A DNA stretch of 33,381 nucleotides from Deltaproteobacteria bacterium (GCA_013813765.1 JACCRC010000381.1:1-33381), one strand, 5' to 3'. Positions 1-8,381 are shown, counted from the first letter of the stretch. The notes: a model not told the origin generated them from the letters alone. Made by a program: numbers and translations.

Positions 1-127
1 GCGCACACGCCCGTGCGCGACAGCTCTGATGGTGCCTGCGAGCATGGCGAATCCAGTGGTTGCAGCGCACGTGCCTCACGGCACCCTCACCGGACCGACG
101 GAGAAACAATGGCCGTGATGTGAAAAG
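1..127. other. Left-edge non-coding segment
   Basis: No supported gene lies here. An in-frame TGA at 116-118 closes the frame of the following CDS, so that gene cannot start further upstream. No convincing -24/-12 promoter, Shine-Dalgarno or terminator was found. It may be the 5' flank of the methyltransferase gene, or the tail of a gene cut by the window edge. Confidence 0.4.
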
Positions 128-1207
128 GTGCGGACGGTGTTCGTGATCCCAACCGAGCCGATCGGGTCCATCCCGCGGCCGCTCGAGTTGGTCGAGGCGA
201 TGAGCGCGTCTCCTGACCCGCTCGCGCCGAACCTCGAAGCTGCCTACGACGCGGCGGTCAGCGACACGATCGCCCGGTTCGAGGCGACGGGCTCCCCCGT
301 GATCAGCGACGGCGAGCAGAGGAAGAACCACAACTTCTGGACGTACGGCGTCCAGGGCCTGCCGAACACCGCTGCCGACGGATTCAAGATCCCGTTCACC
401 GCCGGCCACACCCGCCGGATGCCGCGGTTGACCGCCGGTCCGTTCCGCTACCGCCTCTATGCCGACCGCTACCTGGCGGTCGCGAAGACGTACGCGACGC
501 GCCCCGTCAAGCAAGCGGTGATCTCGCCGTCCGCTCTCAGCCTCCTCTATCCGGATGCCGGCCTCCCGAACTACCCGCGCGAGCAGTTCATCCACGATCT
601 GCTGCGCGAGCACGAGCGCGAGGTGCGCGGTTGCCTCGACCTCGGCGCGCACTGCGTGCAGATCGACTTCACGGAGGGGCGGCTCGCGGTGAAGCTCGAC
701 TCGACCGGAGCTCTGCTCAGCCGCTTCATCGAGCTCAATAATCTTGGCCTCGCCAGGTTCACCGCCGAGCAGCGCACGCGGATCGGGATCCACACGTGCC
801 CCGGTGGCGATCGTGACTCGACGCACAGCGCCGACGTCGACTACGCGGAACTGATTCCGAGCCTCCTCCAGCTCGAGGCCACGAACTTCTACGTCGCACT
901 CGCAGGCGAACCGGATCGCGTGCGCGTGCTGAAGCTCCTCAGGCAGTACCTGCGCCCGCACCAGAGGATCTTCATCGGCGTCACCGCGCCGATCGATCCG
1001 TTGATCGAGACGGCGCAGGTCGTGTGCGACCGCGTGCTCGAAGCCGCGCGCTATATCCCGCTCGACCAGCTCGGCACGACCGACGACTGTGGGTTCTCGC
1101 CGTTCTGCGACGATACGTCGACAAGTCGGGATGTAGCGTTCGCGAAGATCCGGGCGCGCGTGGAGGGGACAGCAATGGCCGCCGCGCAGCTCGGAGGCAC
1201 CGCGTGA
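128..1207 (+). CDS. Core MetE-like cobalamin-independent methionine synthase family protein
   Basis: Zinc-dependent methyltransferase of the UROD/MetE-like superfamily. At 359 residues it matches only the catalytic C-terminal half of classical MetE (about 750 residues), the architecture of 'core MetE' enzymes. Visible motifs are GSIPRP (13-18), a DGEQ motif near residue 61, and a zinc-site set His222-x-Cys224, Glu250 and Cys321 in TTDDCGF. The known family role is transfer of a methyl group to a thiol such as homocysteine. The donor here is unknown; core enzymes are thought to use corrinoid proteins or small donors rather than methyl-folate. The start is GTG 128, the first start codon after the in-frame TGA at 116. 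Its stop overlaps the next start (GTGA, 4 bp), so it is probably translationally coupled to the sensor kinase downstream. The general family is secure; the substrate is not. Confidence 0.88.
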   Translation: MRTVFVIPTEPIGSIPRPLELVEAMSASPDPLAPNLEAAYDAAVSDTIARFEATGSPVISDGEQRKNHNFWTYGVQGLPNTAADGFKIPFTAGHTRRMPRLTAGPFRYRLYADRYLAVAKTYATRPVKQAVISPSALSLLYPDAGLPNYPREQFIHDLLREHEREVRGCLDLGAHCVQIDFTEGRLAVKLDSTGALLSRFIELNNLGLARFTAEQRTRIGIHTCPGGDRDSTHSADVDYAELIPSLLQLEATNFYVALAGEPDRVRVLKLLRQYLRPHQRIFIGVTAPIDPLIETAQVVCDRVLEAARYIPLDQLGTTDDCGFSPFCDDTSTSRDVAFAKIRARVEGTAMAAAQLGGTA

Positions 1208-3033
1208 GCAACGACGACGAGAACGACGAGCTTCGCTCGACGGCGATGCAGAACGCGCAGGCCATCCTCGCGGCGGGCCAGCGTGCGGAGCTCGAGCTGC
1301 GGGAGACCAAGGAAGCGCTCGAGGATGAGATGCGCGTGCTCGCGACGCTCAACCGGACCTGTGCCCTGTTGTCGTCGACGCTCGACCTCAAGAGCCTCGT
1401 GCAAGAGGTCACCGACGCCGGGACGCAGCTGAGCGGCGCGCAGTTCGGCGCGTTCTTCCACGCAGCCATCCAGGATGCGGGCGGCGTGTTCACGCTGTAC
1501 ACGCTGTCGGGGGCGCCACGCGAGGCGTTCGAAAAGTTCGGCCATCCGCGTGCTACGGCGCTGTTCGCACCGACGTTCCGCGGCGAAGGAGTGATCCGCA
1601 TCGGCAACGTGCTGAAGGATCCGCGCTACGGGAAATCGGCACCTCACCACGGCATGCCGGCGCAACACCTGCCGGTGTGCAGCTATCTCGCGGTGCCCGT
1701 GATCTCGCGAACCGGCGAGATCCTGGGTGGGCTGTTCTTCGGACACTCCGCGGAGAATGTGTTCACGGAGCGGACCGAGCGGGTCATCGCGGGCCTCGCA
1801 GCGCAGGCGGCGATCGCGCTCGACAACGCGCGGCTGTTCGACGAGGTCAAGCGCGCCGCCGAGGTCGAGCGCGCGACACGTGCGGAGATCGAGCGCATCA
1901 GCGTGATGAAGGACGAGTTCCTCGCCACGCTGTCGCACGAGCTGCGCACCCCGCTGAACGCCGTGCTCGGCTGGTCCGAGCTGCTGCTGTCGGCGGACGC
2001 CGCGCACGTCGATACGCGCCGCGGTCTCGAGACGATCGCCCGCAATGCACGCGCACAGGCGCAGATGATCGAGGACTTGCTCGACATGAACCGGATCGTC
2101 TCCGGAAAGGTCCGGATCGACGTCCAGCAGATCGAGCTCGACGGCGTGATCAACGCGGCGCTGGATTCGATCAAGCCGTCCGCCGATGCGCGCGAGCTGC
2201 AGGTACGGGTCACGCTGGATCCGAACGCGGGACCGGTGTTCGGGGATCCGCATCGCGTGCAGCAGATCGTCTGGAATCTCCTGTCCAACGCGGTCAAGTT
2301 CACGCCCAAGGGCGGCCGGATCGACGTCCTGCTCCGCCGCGCGAGCTCGCACGTCGAGATCACCGTCAGTGACTCGGGTGCCGGTATCGCGCCGGCCTTC
2401 CTACCGCACGTGTTCGAGCGCTTCCGCCAGGCCGACTCCTCGTCTACGCGCCGGTACGGCGGTCTCGGGCTCGGCCTCTCGATCGTCAAGCAGCTTGTCG
2501 AGCTGCACGGCGGCAGCGTGCGTGTGGAGAGCCCCGGCGAGGGCCTGGGCGCGACGTTCACCGTGTCGCTACCCATCTGCGCGAGCCAGGACGAGGGTCC
2601 TCCCCGTGCGGTGCGAATGGCGCCGCACGTCGAGCACGCGGTCTCGCTCGACGGTGTTCGCGTGCTGGTCGTCGATGACGAGCAGGATGCGCGCGAGCTG
2701 CTCCGCGGCGTGCTCGAGAGCGCCGGCGCCACCGTGACCACTGCGAGCGGCGCGGAAGAAGCGGTGGCGACGATCCGCCGAGAACGTCCCGACGTCCTCG
2801 TGAGCGACATCGGCATGCCGGGACGCGATGGATATCACCTGCTGCGCGTGATCCGTACGTTGCCCGCCGATCAGGGTGGACGCACCCCGGCGATCGCCGT
2901 CACCGCCTTCGCGCGCGTGGAGGATCGCACTCGCGCGTTGCTCGCCGGATACCAGGTGCACATCGCGAAGCCAATCGCACCACACGAGCTGATCGTGACG
3001 GTCGCCAGCGCTGCTGGCCGCACCGGTGCGTGA
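1204..3033 (+). CDS. GAF-domain hybrid sensor histidine kinase with C-terminal receiver
   Basis: Soluble hybrid histidine kinase of 609 residues with no membrane segment. In order: a coiled coil (about 10-50), a GAF domain (about 52-215), HisKA with H-box SHELRTP and phospho-acceptor His245, HATPase with N-box (WNLLSNAVKF), G1 box (DSGAGI) and G2 box (GGLGLGLS), and a receiver domain (about 485-605) with acidic pair Asp490/Asp491, phospho-acceptor Asp535 and conserved Lys589. The frame is open back to 1024, but GTG 1204 is preferred: it overlaps the upstream stop in a GTGA, and the conserved sequence begins just after it. The signal is presumably cytoplasmic, or a ligand or partner of the GAF domain. 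The lack of a DNA-binding output implies relay to another protein. Coupling to a methyltransferase is unusual. Confidence 0.92.
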   Translation: MSNDDENDELRSTAMQNAQAILAAGQRAELELRETKEALEDEMRVLATLNRTCALLSSTLDLKSLVQEVTDAGTQLSGAQFGAFFHAAIQDAGGVFTLYTLSGAPREAFEKFGHPRATALFAPTFRGEGVIRIGNVLKDPRYGKSAPHHGMPAQHLPVCSYLAVPVISRTGEILGGLFFGHSAENVFTERTERVIAGLAAQAAIALDNARLFDEVKRAAEVERATRAEIERISVMKDEFLATLSHELRTPLNAVLGWSELLLSADAAHVDTRRGLETIARNARAQAQMIEDLLDMNRIVSGKVRIDVQQIELDGVINAALDSIKPSADARELQVRVTLDPNAGPVFGDPHRVQQIVWNLLSNAVKFTPKGGRIDVLLRRASSHVEITVSDSGAGIAPAFLPHVFERFRQADSSSTRRYGGLGLGLSIVKQLVELHGGSVRVESPGEGLGATFTVSLPICASQDEGPPRAVRMAPHVEHAVSLDGVRVLVVDDEQDARELLRGVLESAGATVTTASGAEEAVATIRRERPDVLVSDIGMPGRDGYHLLRVIRTLPADQGGRTPAIAVTAFARVEDRTRALLAGYQVHIAKPIAPHELIVTVASAAGRTGA

Positions 3034-3039
3034 GTCGAC

Positions 3040-3594
3040 TCAAAAGCGATCGAACGGACCGCGGCGCCCCTGGTACCGATCGCGGTCGTCGCCCTCGGGG
3101 TGACCATCGCGGCCGTGTCCGTAGCGATCCCGATCGGAGTTGCCATACGAGGCCTGGTCCTCGTACCCACCACGGTTCGATACGCGATATCCGTTGCGAT
3201 CGTAGGTTGCGTCCTGCTGGTAGCCACCACGCGAGTCGTGGCCGAAGCCGCGGCCCCCGTGCTCCTGACCGTAGTGCATCGGATCGTAGCCGCCGCGGCT
3301 GTAGCTCGGGTGACGTCCGTGATCATACGCATCCCGACCAGAGCCACCGAACCGGCCCTCGTCCGAGCCGCGCTGCTCGTTGCGGCGCTGCTCGTCGCCT
3401 CCACCGCGATCCTCGTACCCGGGCGCGCCGCGGTCGTGATGACTGGGCTGCGGTGCGCCGCCGTAGCGGCCGTCGTCATAGCCGCCGTAGTTTTGCTCGT
3501 AGCGACCGCGCTGTCCCATGCCCTGCTGCTGCGAATATCCGCCGCGGTCCTCGCGATCGCCGAAGTCCTCGTCGTGATTCGGATGGCGCTGCAT
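3040..3594 (-). CDS. Gly/Tyr/Arg/Asp-rich low-complexity protein, probably disordered
   Basis: A 184-residue protein made almost entirely of Gly, Arg, Asp, Tyr, Gln and His, with repeated RGGY, YGG and DRxxY motifs. It has no hydrophobic core, signal peptide or recognisable domain. Composition of this type favours intrinsic disorder and multivalent or nucleic-acid contacts, and similar proteins occur beside stress genes in other bacteria; no specific function can be assigned. The gene is supported by an ATG at 3594 with a clear Shine-Dalgarno (ACAGGAG, complement of 3601-3607) and by a candidate sigma-54 promoter at 3624-3639. It ends 6 bp from the convergent kinase gene. The antisense frame yields a hydrophobic Val/Ala-rich ORF, which I regard as a shadow. 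Confidence 0.75.
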   Translation of the reverse strand: MQRHPNHDEDFGDREDRGGYSQQQGMGQRGRYEQNYGGYDDGRYGGAPQPSHHDRGAPGYEDRGGGDEQRRNEQRGSDEGRFGGSGRDAYDHGRHPSYSRGGYDPMHYGQEHGGRGFGHDSRGGYQQDATYDRNGYRVSNRGGYEDQASYGNSDRDRYGHGRDGHPEGDDRDRYQGRRGPFDRF

Positions 3595-3623
3595 GGAAAT
3601 CTCCTGTTGAAGCTCTCAGAGGT

Positions 3624-3639
3624 CGCAAGTCCCGCGCCT
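3624..3639 (-). promoter_or_regulatory. Candidate sigma-54 promoter of the Gly/Tyr/Arg-rich gene
   Basis: Minus-strand sequence AGGCGCGGGACTTGCG matches 9 of the 12 informative positions of TGGCACR-N4-TTGCW, with correct GG-N10-GC spacing. The predicted +1 is near 3613, giving a leader of about 19 nt that contains the Shine-Dalgarno. This is one of the weaker matches in the window. Confidence 0.45.
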
Positions 3640-3670
3640 CGCGGAACGTCGTGTGATCGCAACTCCCGGT

Positions 3671-3682
3671 TCGATCGATCGA
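3671..3682. promoter_or_regulatory. 12-bp perfect palindrome in divergent promoter region
   Basis: TCGATCGATCGA lies between the divergent 3594 and 3825 genes, about 90 bp upstream of the sigma-54 site at 3774 and about 35-45 bp upstream of the one at 3624. It could be an activator site. In GC-rich DNA full of GATC/CGATCG words it could also be chance. Confidence 0.2.
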
Positions 3683-3773
3683 GCGCCGTGGATACAAGTG
3701 CACGTCGCGCCGCGCAGAGGCGCTCGAATCCTCACACATCGATGCGCACACGACAGACCCAAGCCAAGTGCAC

Positions 3774-3789
3774 TGGAACAAACGTTGCT
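3774..3789 (+). promoter_or_regulatory. Sigma-54 promoter (-24/-12) for the SRPBCC-dehydrogenase operon
   Basis: TGGAACAAACGTTGCT matches 11 of 12 informative positions of the sigma-54 consensus TGGCACR-N4-TTGCW, with GG at 3775-3776 and GC at 3787-3788. The predicted +1 is near 3800, leaving a leader of about 25 nt that includes the Shine-Dalgarno GAGGAG ahead of ATG 3825. Confidence 0.72.
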
Positions 3790-3824
3790 GTGTGTGAGCG
3801 AGATCAAAAACGAGGAGTGGGTAC

Positions 3825-4787
3825 ATGAAATCGCTTTCGATGTTCCGGAGCCAGCAGCGCTCCGAGATGATCCCGACGGGACTGTCACGCGGCCTCGGCT
3901 GGTACAGTCTTGCACTCGGCGCCGCTCAGCTGGTGATGCCGAAGAAGCTCGCGCGCCTGATCGGGGTCGAGCCCGCTGGGCTCACTCCGATCATCGTGCG
4001 CGCCATGGGCGTGCGGGAGCTCATCGCGGGAGTCAGCGTGCTGGCGCAGCCGCGCCGGCCGATGCCGCTGTGGACTCGCGTCGCGGGCGACCTCGTCGAC
4101 CTTGGCCTGCTCGGGCTCGCCGCGGGTACGAAGCGCACCAGCGGCGCGCGCGTCGCCACCGCGATCGGGATGGTCGCCGGCGTGATGGCGCTCGACGTGA
4201 TCGCCGCTCGCCGCGTGCAGAAGAGCTTCGAGGAAGCGAACCTGCCCGTGATCTTCTCGGTGACGATCAACAAGCCGCCCGAGGAGGTCTACGCGTTTTA
4301 CCGCCGCCTCGAGCAACTCCCGTCGTTCATGGACTACCTGGAGTCGGTCCGCGTGATCGACCAGACGAAGTCACACTGGGTCGCAAAGCTCCCGGTCGGC
4401 AACATCGAGTGGGACGCCGAGATCATCGAGGATATCCCCGGCGAGCTGATCGCCTGGCGCACGATGCCCGGATCGAAGCTCAAGCTCTCGGGCCGCGTGA
4501 CGTTCAGGCGCACGCCCGGCCGCAACATGACGGAGGTCCGCTGCGAGATGAAGCTAGGCTTCACCGGCGCGGCCCCGAGCACCGCACTCGCGAAGGCGTT
4601 CGCGAAGCCGCAGATCAAGGGCGACCTCCGCCGCCTGAAGCAGGTCCTCGAGACCGGTGAGGTGCTGATCTCCGATGCGAGCGCCCACAAGGGTCCGCAC
4701 CCGGCGCAGCCCGATGACCACATCGAGAAGAGGCCGATGATCTTCGTTCCGAATGAACCGACCGCGGAGAAAGGGGTGACGCGATGA
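3825..4787 (+). CDS. Membrane protein with C-terminal SRPBCC (cyclase/dehydrase) domain
   Basis: A 320-residue protein. The N-terminal part (about 20-145) carries three or four hydrophobic helices. It is followed by an SRPBCC/START-like ligand-binding domain (about 150-295) beginning IFSVTINKPPEEVYAFYRRL, the usual opening of polyketide-cyclase/dehydrase-like proteins. The tail (about 300-320) is polar. The layout resembles the COG5637 membrane-SRPBCC proteins, whose ligand is unknown. ATG 3825 has a good Shine-Dalgarno (GAGGAG at 3812-3817). Its stop overlaps the start of the zinc dehydrogenase (ATGA), so the two are co-translated; this pairing is frequently seen and suggests work on a common hydrophobic or aldehyde substrate. 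Expression is probably sigma-54-driven from 3774. Confidence 0.85.
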   Translation: MKSLSMFRSQQRSEMIPTGLSRGLGWYSLALGAAQLVMPKKLARLIGVEPAGLTPIIVRAMGVRELIAGVSVLAQPRRPMPLWTRVAGDLVDLGLLGLAAGTKRTSGARVATAIGMVAGVMALDVIAARRVQKSFEEANLPVIFSVTINKPPEEVYAFYRRLEQLPSFMDYLESVRVIDQTKSHWVAKLPVGNIEWDAEIIEDIPGELIAWRTMPGSKLKLSGRVTFRRTPGRNMTEVRCEMKLGFTGAAPSTALAKAFAKPQIKGDLRRLKQVLETGEVLISDASAHKGPHPAQPDDHIEKRPMIFVPNEPTAEKGVTR

Positions 4788-5956
4788 GGGCTACCTGCTG
4801 GATGGGCAAGAAGGACGTCAGCGTCGAGCGCGTTCCCGACCCGCAGATCCTGAACGCGCGTGACGCGATCATCCGCGTCACCGCCACGACGATCTGCGGC
4901 TCGGATCTGCACCTCTACAACGGCTACATGCCGACGATGCAGAAGGGCGACATCCTCGGCCACGAGTTCATGGGCGAGGTCATGGAGGTCGGCCGCGGCG
5001 TGAAGAACCTGAAGGTCGGCGATCGCGTGGTCGTGCCGTTCTGCATCGCGTGCGGCAACTGCGAGTCGTGCGAGCTCGGGAACTTCGCGGCGTGCGAGAA
5101 CTCGAACCCGAACGGCTACATGCCGGAGAAGCTGATGGGCCACGCGACGTGTGGCGCGTTCGGGTACTCGCACCTCACCGGCGGCTTTGCCGGCGGGCAG
5201 GCGGAGTACGTGCGCGTGCCGTTCGCCGACTTCGGGCCGATGAAGGTCCCGTCGAACCTCACCGACGAGCAGGTGCTGTTCCTGACCGACATCTTCCCGA
5301 CCGGCTACATGGGCGCGGAGTTCTGCGAGATCACGCCGCGCAAGGTCATCGCCGTGTGGGGAGCAGGGCCCGTCGGCCAGTTCGCGATCGCTAGCGCGCG
5401 CATGCTCGGCGCCGAGCGCATCATCGCGATCGACCGCTTCCCGTACCGCCTGAAGATGGCGGCGGAGAAGGCCGGCGCCACCGACGTGATCAACTACGAG
5501 GAGCAGGACGTCCAGGAGGTGCTCCGCGACCTCACCGCCGGGCGCGGCCCGGATGGGTGCATCGACGCGGTCGGCATGGAGGCCCACGGTCACGGCATCC
5601 AGTTTGCCCACGACAAGGCGAAGCAGATGGCGAAGATCCAGCTCGACCGCCCGCTCGCGGTTCGCGAGGCGATCCTCGCGTGTCGTAGTGCGGGCATCGT
5701 GTCGATCCTCGGCGTCTACGCCGGATACATGGACAAGTTCCCGATCGGTCCGCTGATGAACCGCGGGATCACGATCAAGACGGGACAGTGCCACGTGCAC
5801 CGCTACATGAAGCCCCTACTCGAGCGCATCGAGCGCGGCGAGATCGATCCCAGCTTCGTCGTGTCGCACCAGATGAACCTGAACGACGCGGCGAAGGGCT
5901 ACGACATGTTCAACCACAAGCAGGACGAGGTCATGAAGATCGTCCTGCGCTCGTAG
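4784..5956 (+). CDS. Zinc-dependent alcohol dehydrogenase, formaldehyde-dehydrogenase-like
   Basis: Medium-chain (MDR) NAD(P)-dependent alcohol dehydrogenase of 390 residues, cytosolic. Catalytic zinc residues are Cys38 (ICGSD), His60 and Glu61 (GHEF). A full structural-zinc site is present as Cys90, Cys93, Cys96 and Cys104. The Rossmann motif GAGPVG lies at 193-198. Length and motifs place it near the FDH-like branch (glutathione-dependent or glutathione-independent formaldehyde/aldehyde dehydrogenases), but the substrate cannot be fixed from sequence alone. ATG 4784 overlaps the upstream TGA by 4 bp. Its last 26 bp overlap the convergent kinase gene ending at 5931. A plausible role is detoxifying aldehydes during stress. 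Confidence 0.92.
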   Translation: MRATCWMGKKDVSVERVPDPQILNARDAIIRVTATTICGSDLHLYNGYMPTMQKGDILGHEFMGEVMEVGRGVKNLKVGDRVVVPFCIACGNCESCELGNFAACENSNPNGYMPEKLMGHATCGAFGYSHLTGGFAGGQAEYVRVPFADFGPMKVPSNLTDEQVLFLTDIFPTGYMGAEFCEITPRKVIAVWGAGPVGQFAIASARMLGAERIIAIDRFPYRLKMAAEKAGATDVINYEEQDVQEVLRDLTAGRGPDGCIDAVGMEAHGHGIQFAHDKAKQMAKIQLDRPLAVREAILACRSAGIVSILGVYAGYMDKFPIGPLMNRGITIKTGQCHVHRYMKPLLERIERGEIDPSFVVSHQMNLNDAAKGYDMFNHKQDEVMKIVLRS

Positions 5957-7961
5957 GAATCGTCAGCAGCTCGAACAGCTTCGTCGCGTCCACCGGCTTC
6001 ACGAGGTGGACCTCAAAGCCGGCGGCCTTGCTGCGCTCGCGATCGTTGGCCTGGCCGTAGCCCGTGAGTGCGATCAGGCGCGGCGTACAGTCTCCCATCC
6101 GCGCGCGGATCCGTTGCGCGAGCTCGAAGCCGTCGATCACGGGCAGGCCGATGTCCAGAATCGCGACGTCGGGCTCGTGCTCGGCGATCGTTTCGAGCGC
6201 GGCGAACGGTTCACCGGCGCTCTTCACGTCGTGGCCGACGGCGGTGAGGAGCTCGCACAGCAGCAGGCGCGCGTCCTCGTTGTCGTCGACCACCACGACG
6301 CGCAGCGCACGAATCGCTCGCGGGATCACGGCGCGACCTCGGGTACCGGCCTCCGCCGGTTGCGCCGCGAACAGCGGAAGCCACACCGAGAACGTGCTGC
6401 CCTGGCCGCGGCCCGAGCTGTGCGCCGTCACCCGACCACCGTGCTGCTGGACCAGGGACTTGACGAGCGTCAGGCCGAGCCCGAGGCCGCCCGACGACCG
6501 CTCGGAGGTCTGGTTTCCCTGCACGAACAGGTCGAACACCGTCGGCAAGAGGCCGGCGTCGATGCCTTGGCCATCGTCGCGGACGTCGAGGGTCGCGCCT
6601 TGGCCATCGACGCGGAGCTTCACGATGATGTTGCCGCCGGGCGGCGTGTACCGTGCCGCGTTGGTCAAGAGGTTCGTGAAGACCTGCGTCAGCCGATTCT
6701 CGTCGGCGTTCACGTACCCCTGCCCGGCCGTGGAATCCACCGAGACGTGATGGCGTCGCTGCTCGAGGAGCGGTGACACCATCTCCAGCGCCTTGGCGAC
6801 CACATCGTGGAGATCCAGCCGCTGGAGCTTGAGATCGATCTTGCCGCGGGTGATCCGCGAGACGTCGAGCAGGTCGTCGACGAGACGCATCATGTGCGAG
6901 ACCTGCCGCTCGATGACCTGGTACTCCTTCGTCTCGCTATCGGAGCGCAGCTTGATCAGCTCGAGGGCGGTGACGATCGGCGCGAGTGGATTGCGCAGCT
7001 CGTGCCCGAGCATTGCGAGGAACTCGTCCTTGGCTCGGTTCGCCTGCTCGGCCGCGAGTCGCGCAGCACGGTCATCCTCGGCGCGCTTGCGGTCGGTCAG
7101 ATCGCGCGTGACCTTCGAGAAACCGACGAGCGTGCCCTGATCATCGCGCACCGCGCTGACCACTACGTTCGCCCAGAACTTCGAGCCGTCCTTGCGCACG
7201 CGCCATCCCTCGTCCTCGAATCGCCCCTCGCGCTCGGCGACCTCGAGCTCGAGCTCGCACTTGCCGGCGCGCACGTCCTCCTCTGGATAGAACTTGGAGA
7301 AGTGGCTGCCGATGATCTCGTTCGCCGTGTAGCCCTTGATCCTCTCGGCCCCGGCATTCCACGTTGCGACGTGTCCCCTGGGATCGAGCACGAACACGCC
7401 GTAGTCGCGAACGCTCTCGACGAGGAGCCGGAACCGATCCTCGGCGGCGCGCCGTTGCTGCTCTGCACGGCGCTGCTCGGTCAGGTCGCGCGTCACCTTC
7501 GAGAACCCGATCAACGTGCCGGTGTGATCACGGACGGCGCTGATGACTACGTTCGCCCAGAACTTGGTGCCGTCCTTGCGCACTCGCCAGCCGATGTCCT
7601 CGAACCGGCCTTCGCGTTCCGCGACCTCGAGCTCCATCTCGGTCTTTCCGGCGGCGACATCCTCGGGTGAATAGAACGTGGAGAAGTGCCGGCCGACGAT
7701 CTCGTCGGCGGTGTACTGCTTGATCGCCTGCGCTCCAGCATTCCAGGTCGCGACATGGCCGGTCGCATCGAGCATGAAGATCGCGTAGTCGCGCACGCTC
7801 GCCACGAGCAATCGAAACAGCTCCTCGTTCTCGGCGGCGAGCTCGGTCTTCTTCGCGAGCTGCTGCGTACGCTCGTCCAGCTTTCCCTGGAGCGCGTCCG
7901 CATGATCACGCAGGTCGGTGGTGGCTGCGAGGGTGTTGCCGCGTACGGGAGTCGACGACAC
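5931..7961 (-). CDS. Tandem-PAS hybrid sensor histidine kinase with C-terminal receiver
   Basis: Cytoplasmic hybrid kinase of 676 residues. In order: a short coiled coil (about 18-47), PAS1 (about 48-161), PAS2 (about 177-290), HisKA with H-box GHELRNP and His320, HATPase with N-box (FTNLLTNAARY), G1 (DDGQGI) and G2 (GGLGLGLT), and a receiver (about 553-670) with Asp559/Asp560, phospho-acceptor Asp603 and the LVKP lysine. The two PAS domains are close copies of each other. The start is GTG 7961, with only a weak GGGG about 14-17 nt upstream, so a slightly different start is possible. It lies alone on this strand. Its 3' end overlaps the convergent dehydrogenase by 26 bp. No DNA-binding output or partner regulator is adjacent. 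Confidence 0.92.
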   Translation of the reverse strand: MSSTPVRGNTLAATTDLRDHADALQGKLDERTQQLAKKTELAAENEELFRLLVASVRDYAIFMLDATGHVATWNAGAQAIKQYTADEIVGRHFSTFYSPEDVAAGKTEMELEVAEREGRFEDIGWRVRKDGTKFWANVVISAVRDHTGTLIGFSKVTRDLTEQRRAEQQRRAAEDRFRLLVESVRDYGVFVLDPRGHVATWNAGAERIKGYTANEIIGSHFSKFYPEEDVRAGKCELELEVAEREGRFEDEGWRVRKDGSKFWANVVVSAVRDDQGTLVGFSKVTRDLTDRKRAEDDRAARLAAEQANRAKDEFLAMLGHELRNPLAPIVTALELIKLRSDSETKEYQVIERQVSHMMRLVDDLLDVSRITRGKIDLKLQRLDLHDVVAKALEMVSPLLEQRRHHVSVDSTAGQGYVNADENRLTQVFTNLLTNAARYTPPGGNIIVKLRVDGQGATLDVRDDGQGIDAGLLPTVFDLFVQGNQTSERSSGGLGLGLTLVKSLVQQHGGRVTAHSSGRGQGSTFSVWLPLFAAQPAEAGTRGRAVIPRAIRALRVVVVDDNEDARLLLCELLTAVGHDVKSAGEPFAALETIAEHEPDVAILDIGLPVIDGFELAQRIRARMGDCTPRLIALTGYGQANDRERSKAAGFEVHLVKPVDATKLFELLTIPTSAGRSS
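7092..7433 (-). repeat. PAS repeat copy 2 in the hybrid kinase
   Basis: Codes residues 177-290 of the kinase. It aligns without gaps to copy 1 (residues 48-161), sharing long identical blocks such as HVATWNAGA, EVAEREGRFED and GFSKVTRDLT. The copies are similar enough at DNA level to be a fairly recent internal duplication and a potential recombination target. Confidence 0.8.
7479..7820 (-). repeat. PAS repeat copy 1 in the hybrid kinase
   Basis: Codes residues 48-161, the partner of the copy at 7092-7433. Differences fall mainly in the sensor core (DYAIFMLDATG against DYGVFVLDPRG) rather than in the C-terminal strand. Confidence 0.8.
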
Positions 7962-8024
7962 GAGTACTAGATCTACCCCATTTCTCGGACTTCAGCCGAT
8001 GTGCGCTTGCGCCCGCCGTCCGTC

Positions 8025-8040
8025 GGGCACGTCCGCTGCA
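8025..8040 (+). promoter_or_regulatory. Sigma-54 promoter for the 55-residue hydrophilin gene
   Basis: GGGCACGTCCGCTGCA matches 10 of 12 informative sigma-54 positions, with GG at 8026-8027 and GC at 8038-8039. The predicted +1 is near 8051, only 2 nt before ATG 8053, so the transcript would be leaderless. No Shine-Dalgarno is present. Confidence 0.65.
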
Positions 8041-8052
8041 ATCTCCAGCGAT

Positions 8053-8220
8053 ATGCCTAGCAAGAACCACCAGGGATTGAATCAGAACCGTGAGGGCGCG
8101 CAGAACCTCGAGCAGGAGAGGGAGCGCGAGAAGCAGAAGCAGGGACCCGACAATCATCGGCCACCGCTCGGTAAGGAAGAGGCGAAGCAGGACAAGCCGG
8201 ACGACGATCAGACGAAGTAG
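8053..8220 (+). CDS. Small charged hydrophilin-like protein (55 aa)
   Basis: A 55-residue protein starting MPSKNHQGLN and made of Gln, Glu, Lys, Asp, Asn and Arg, with almost no hydrophobic residues; it should be soluble and disordered. The frame is open upstream to 7918. ATG 8053 is chosen because the low-complexity polar composition begins there and a sigma-54 match ends 13 nt before it. There is no Shine-Dalgarno. It resembles in composition the small stress-induced hydrophilins or KGG-type proteins but lacks a KGG repeat. It precedes a second disordered protein, and the pair look like protective or desiccation proteins. Function is inferred from composition and context only. Confidence 0.62.
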   Translation: MPSKNHQGLNQNREGAQNLEQEREREKQKQGPDNHRPPLGKEEAKQDKPDDDQTK

Positions 8221-8325
8221 CTTCGCGGTCGCGCGCCGACGAGACGATGTGCCGTCGATCGCACGGCGAAGCACGTTCGCTGCTCGAAACATCCGCGAAA
8301 CAGACCGCTCCCGTACCAACGTGCG

Positions 8326-8341
8326 AGGCACGCACGGTGCA
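8326..8341 (+). promoter_or_regulatory. Sigma-54 promoter for the Gln/Gly-rich protein gene
   Basis: AGGCACGCACGGTGCA matches 10 of 12 informative positions, with GG at 8327-8328 and GC at 8339-8340. The predicted +1 is near 8352, giving a leader of about 30 nt that contains the AGAGGGG Shine-Dalgarno of ATG 8382. Confidence 0.65.
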
Positions 8342-8381
8342 CCTCTCTGTCTCACAACCACACCGAACAGAGGGGACTCAC

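Noticed and set aside
3100..3828. Hydrophobic 242-codon plus-strand frame over the Gly/Tyr/Arg-rich gene
   Set aside because: Its Val/Ala/Ile richness is the complement of GAT/TAC/CGG codons. The minus-strand gene has the Shine-Dalgarno and promoter, and this frame runs into the promoter region of 3825.
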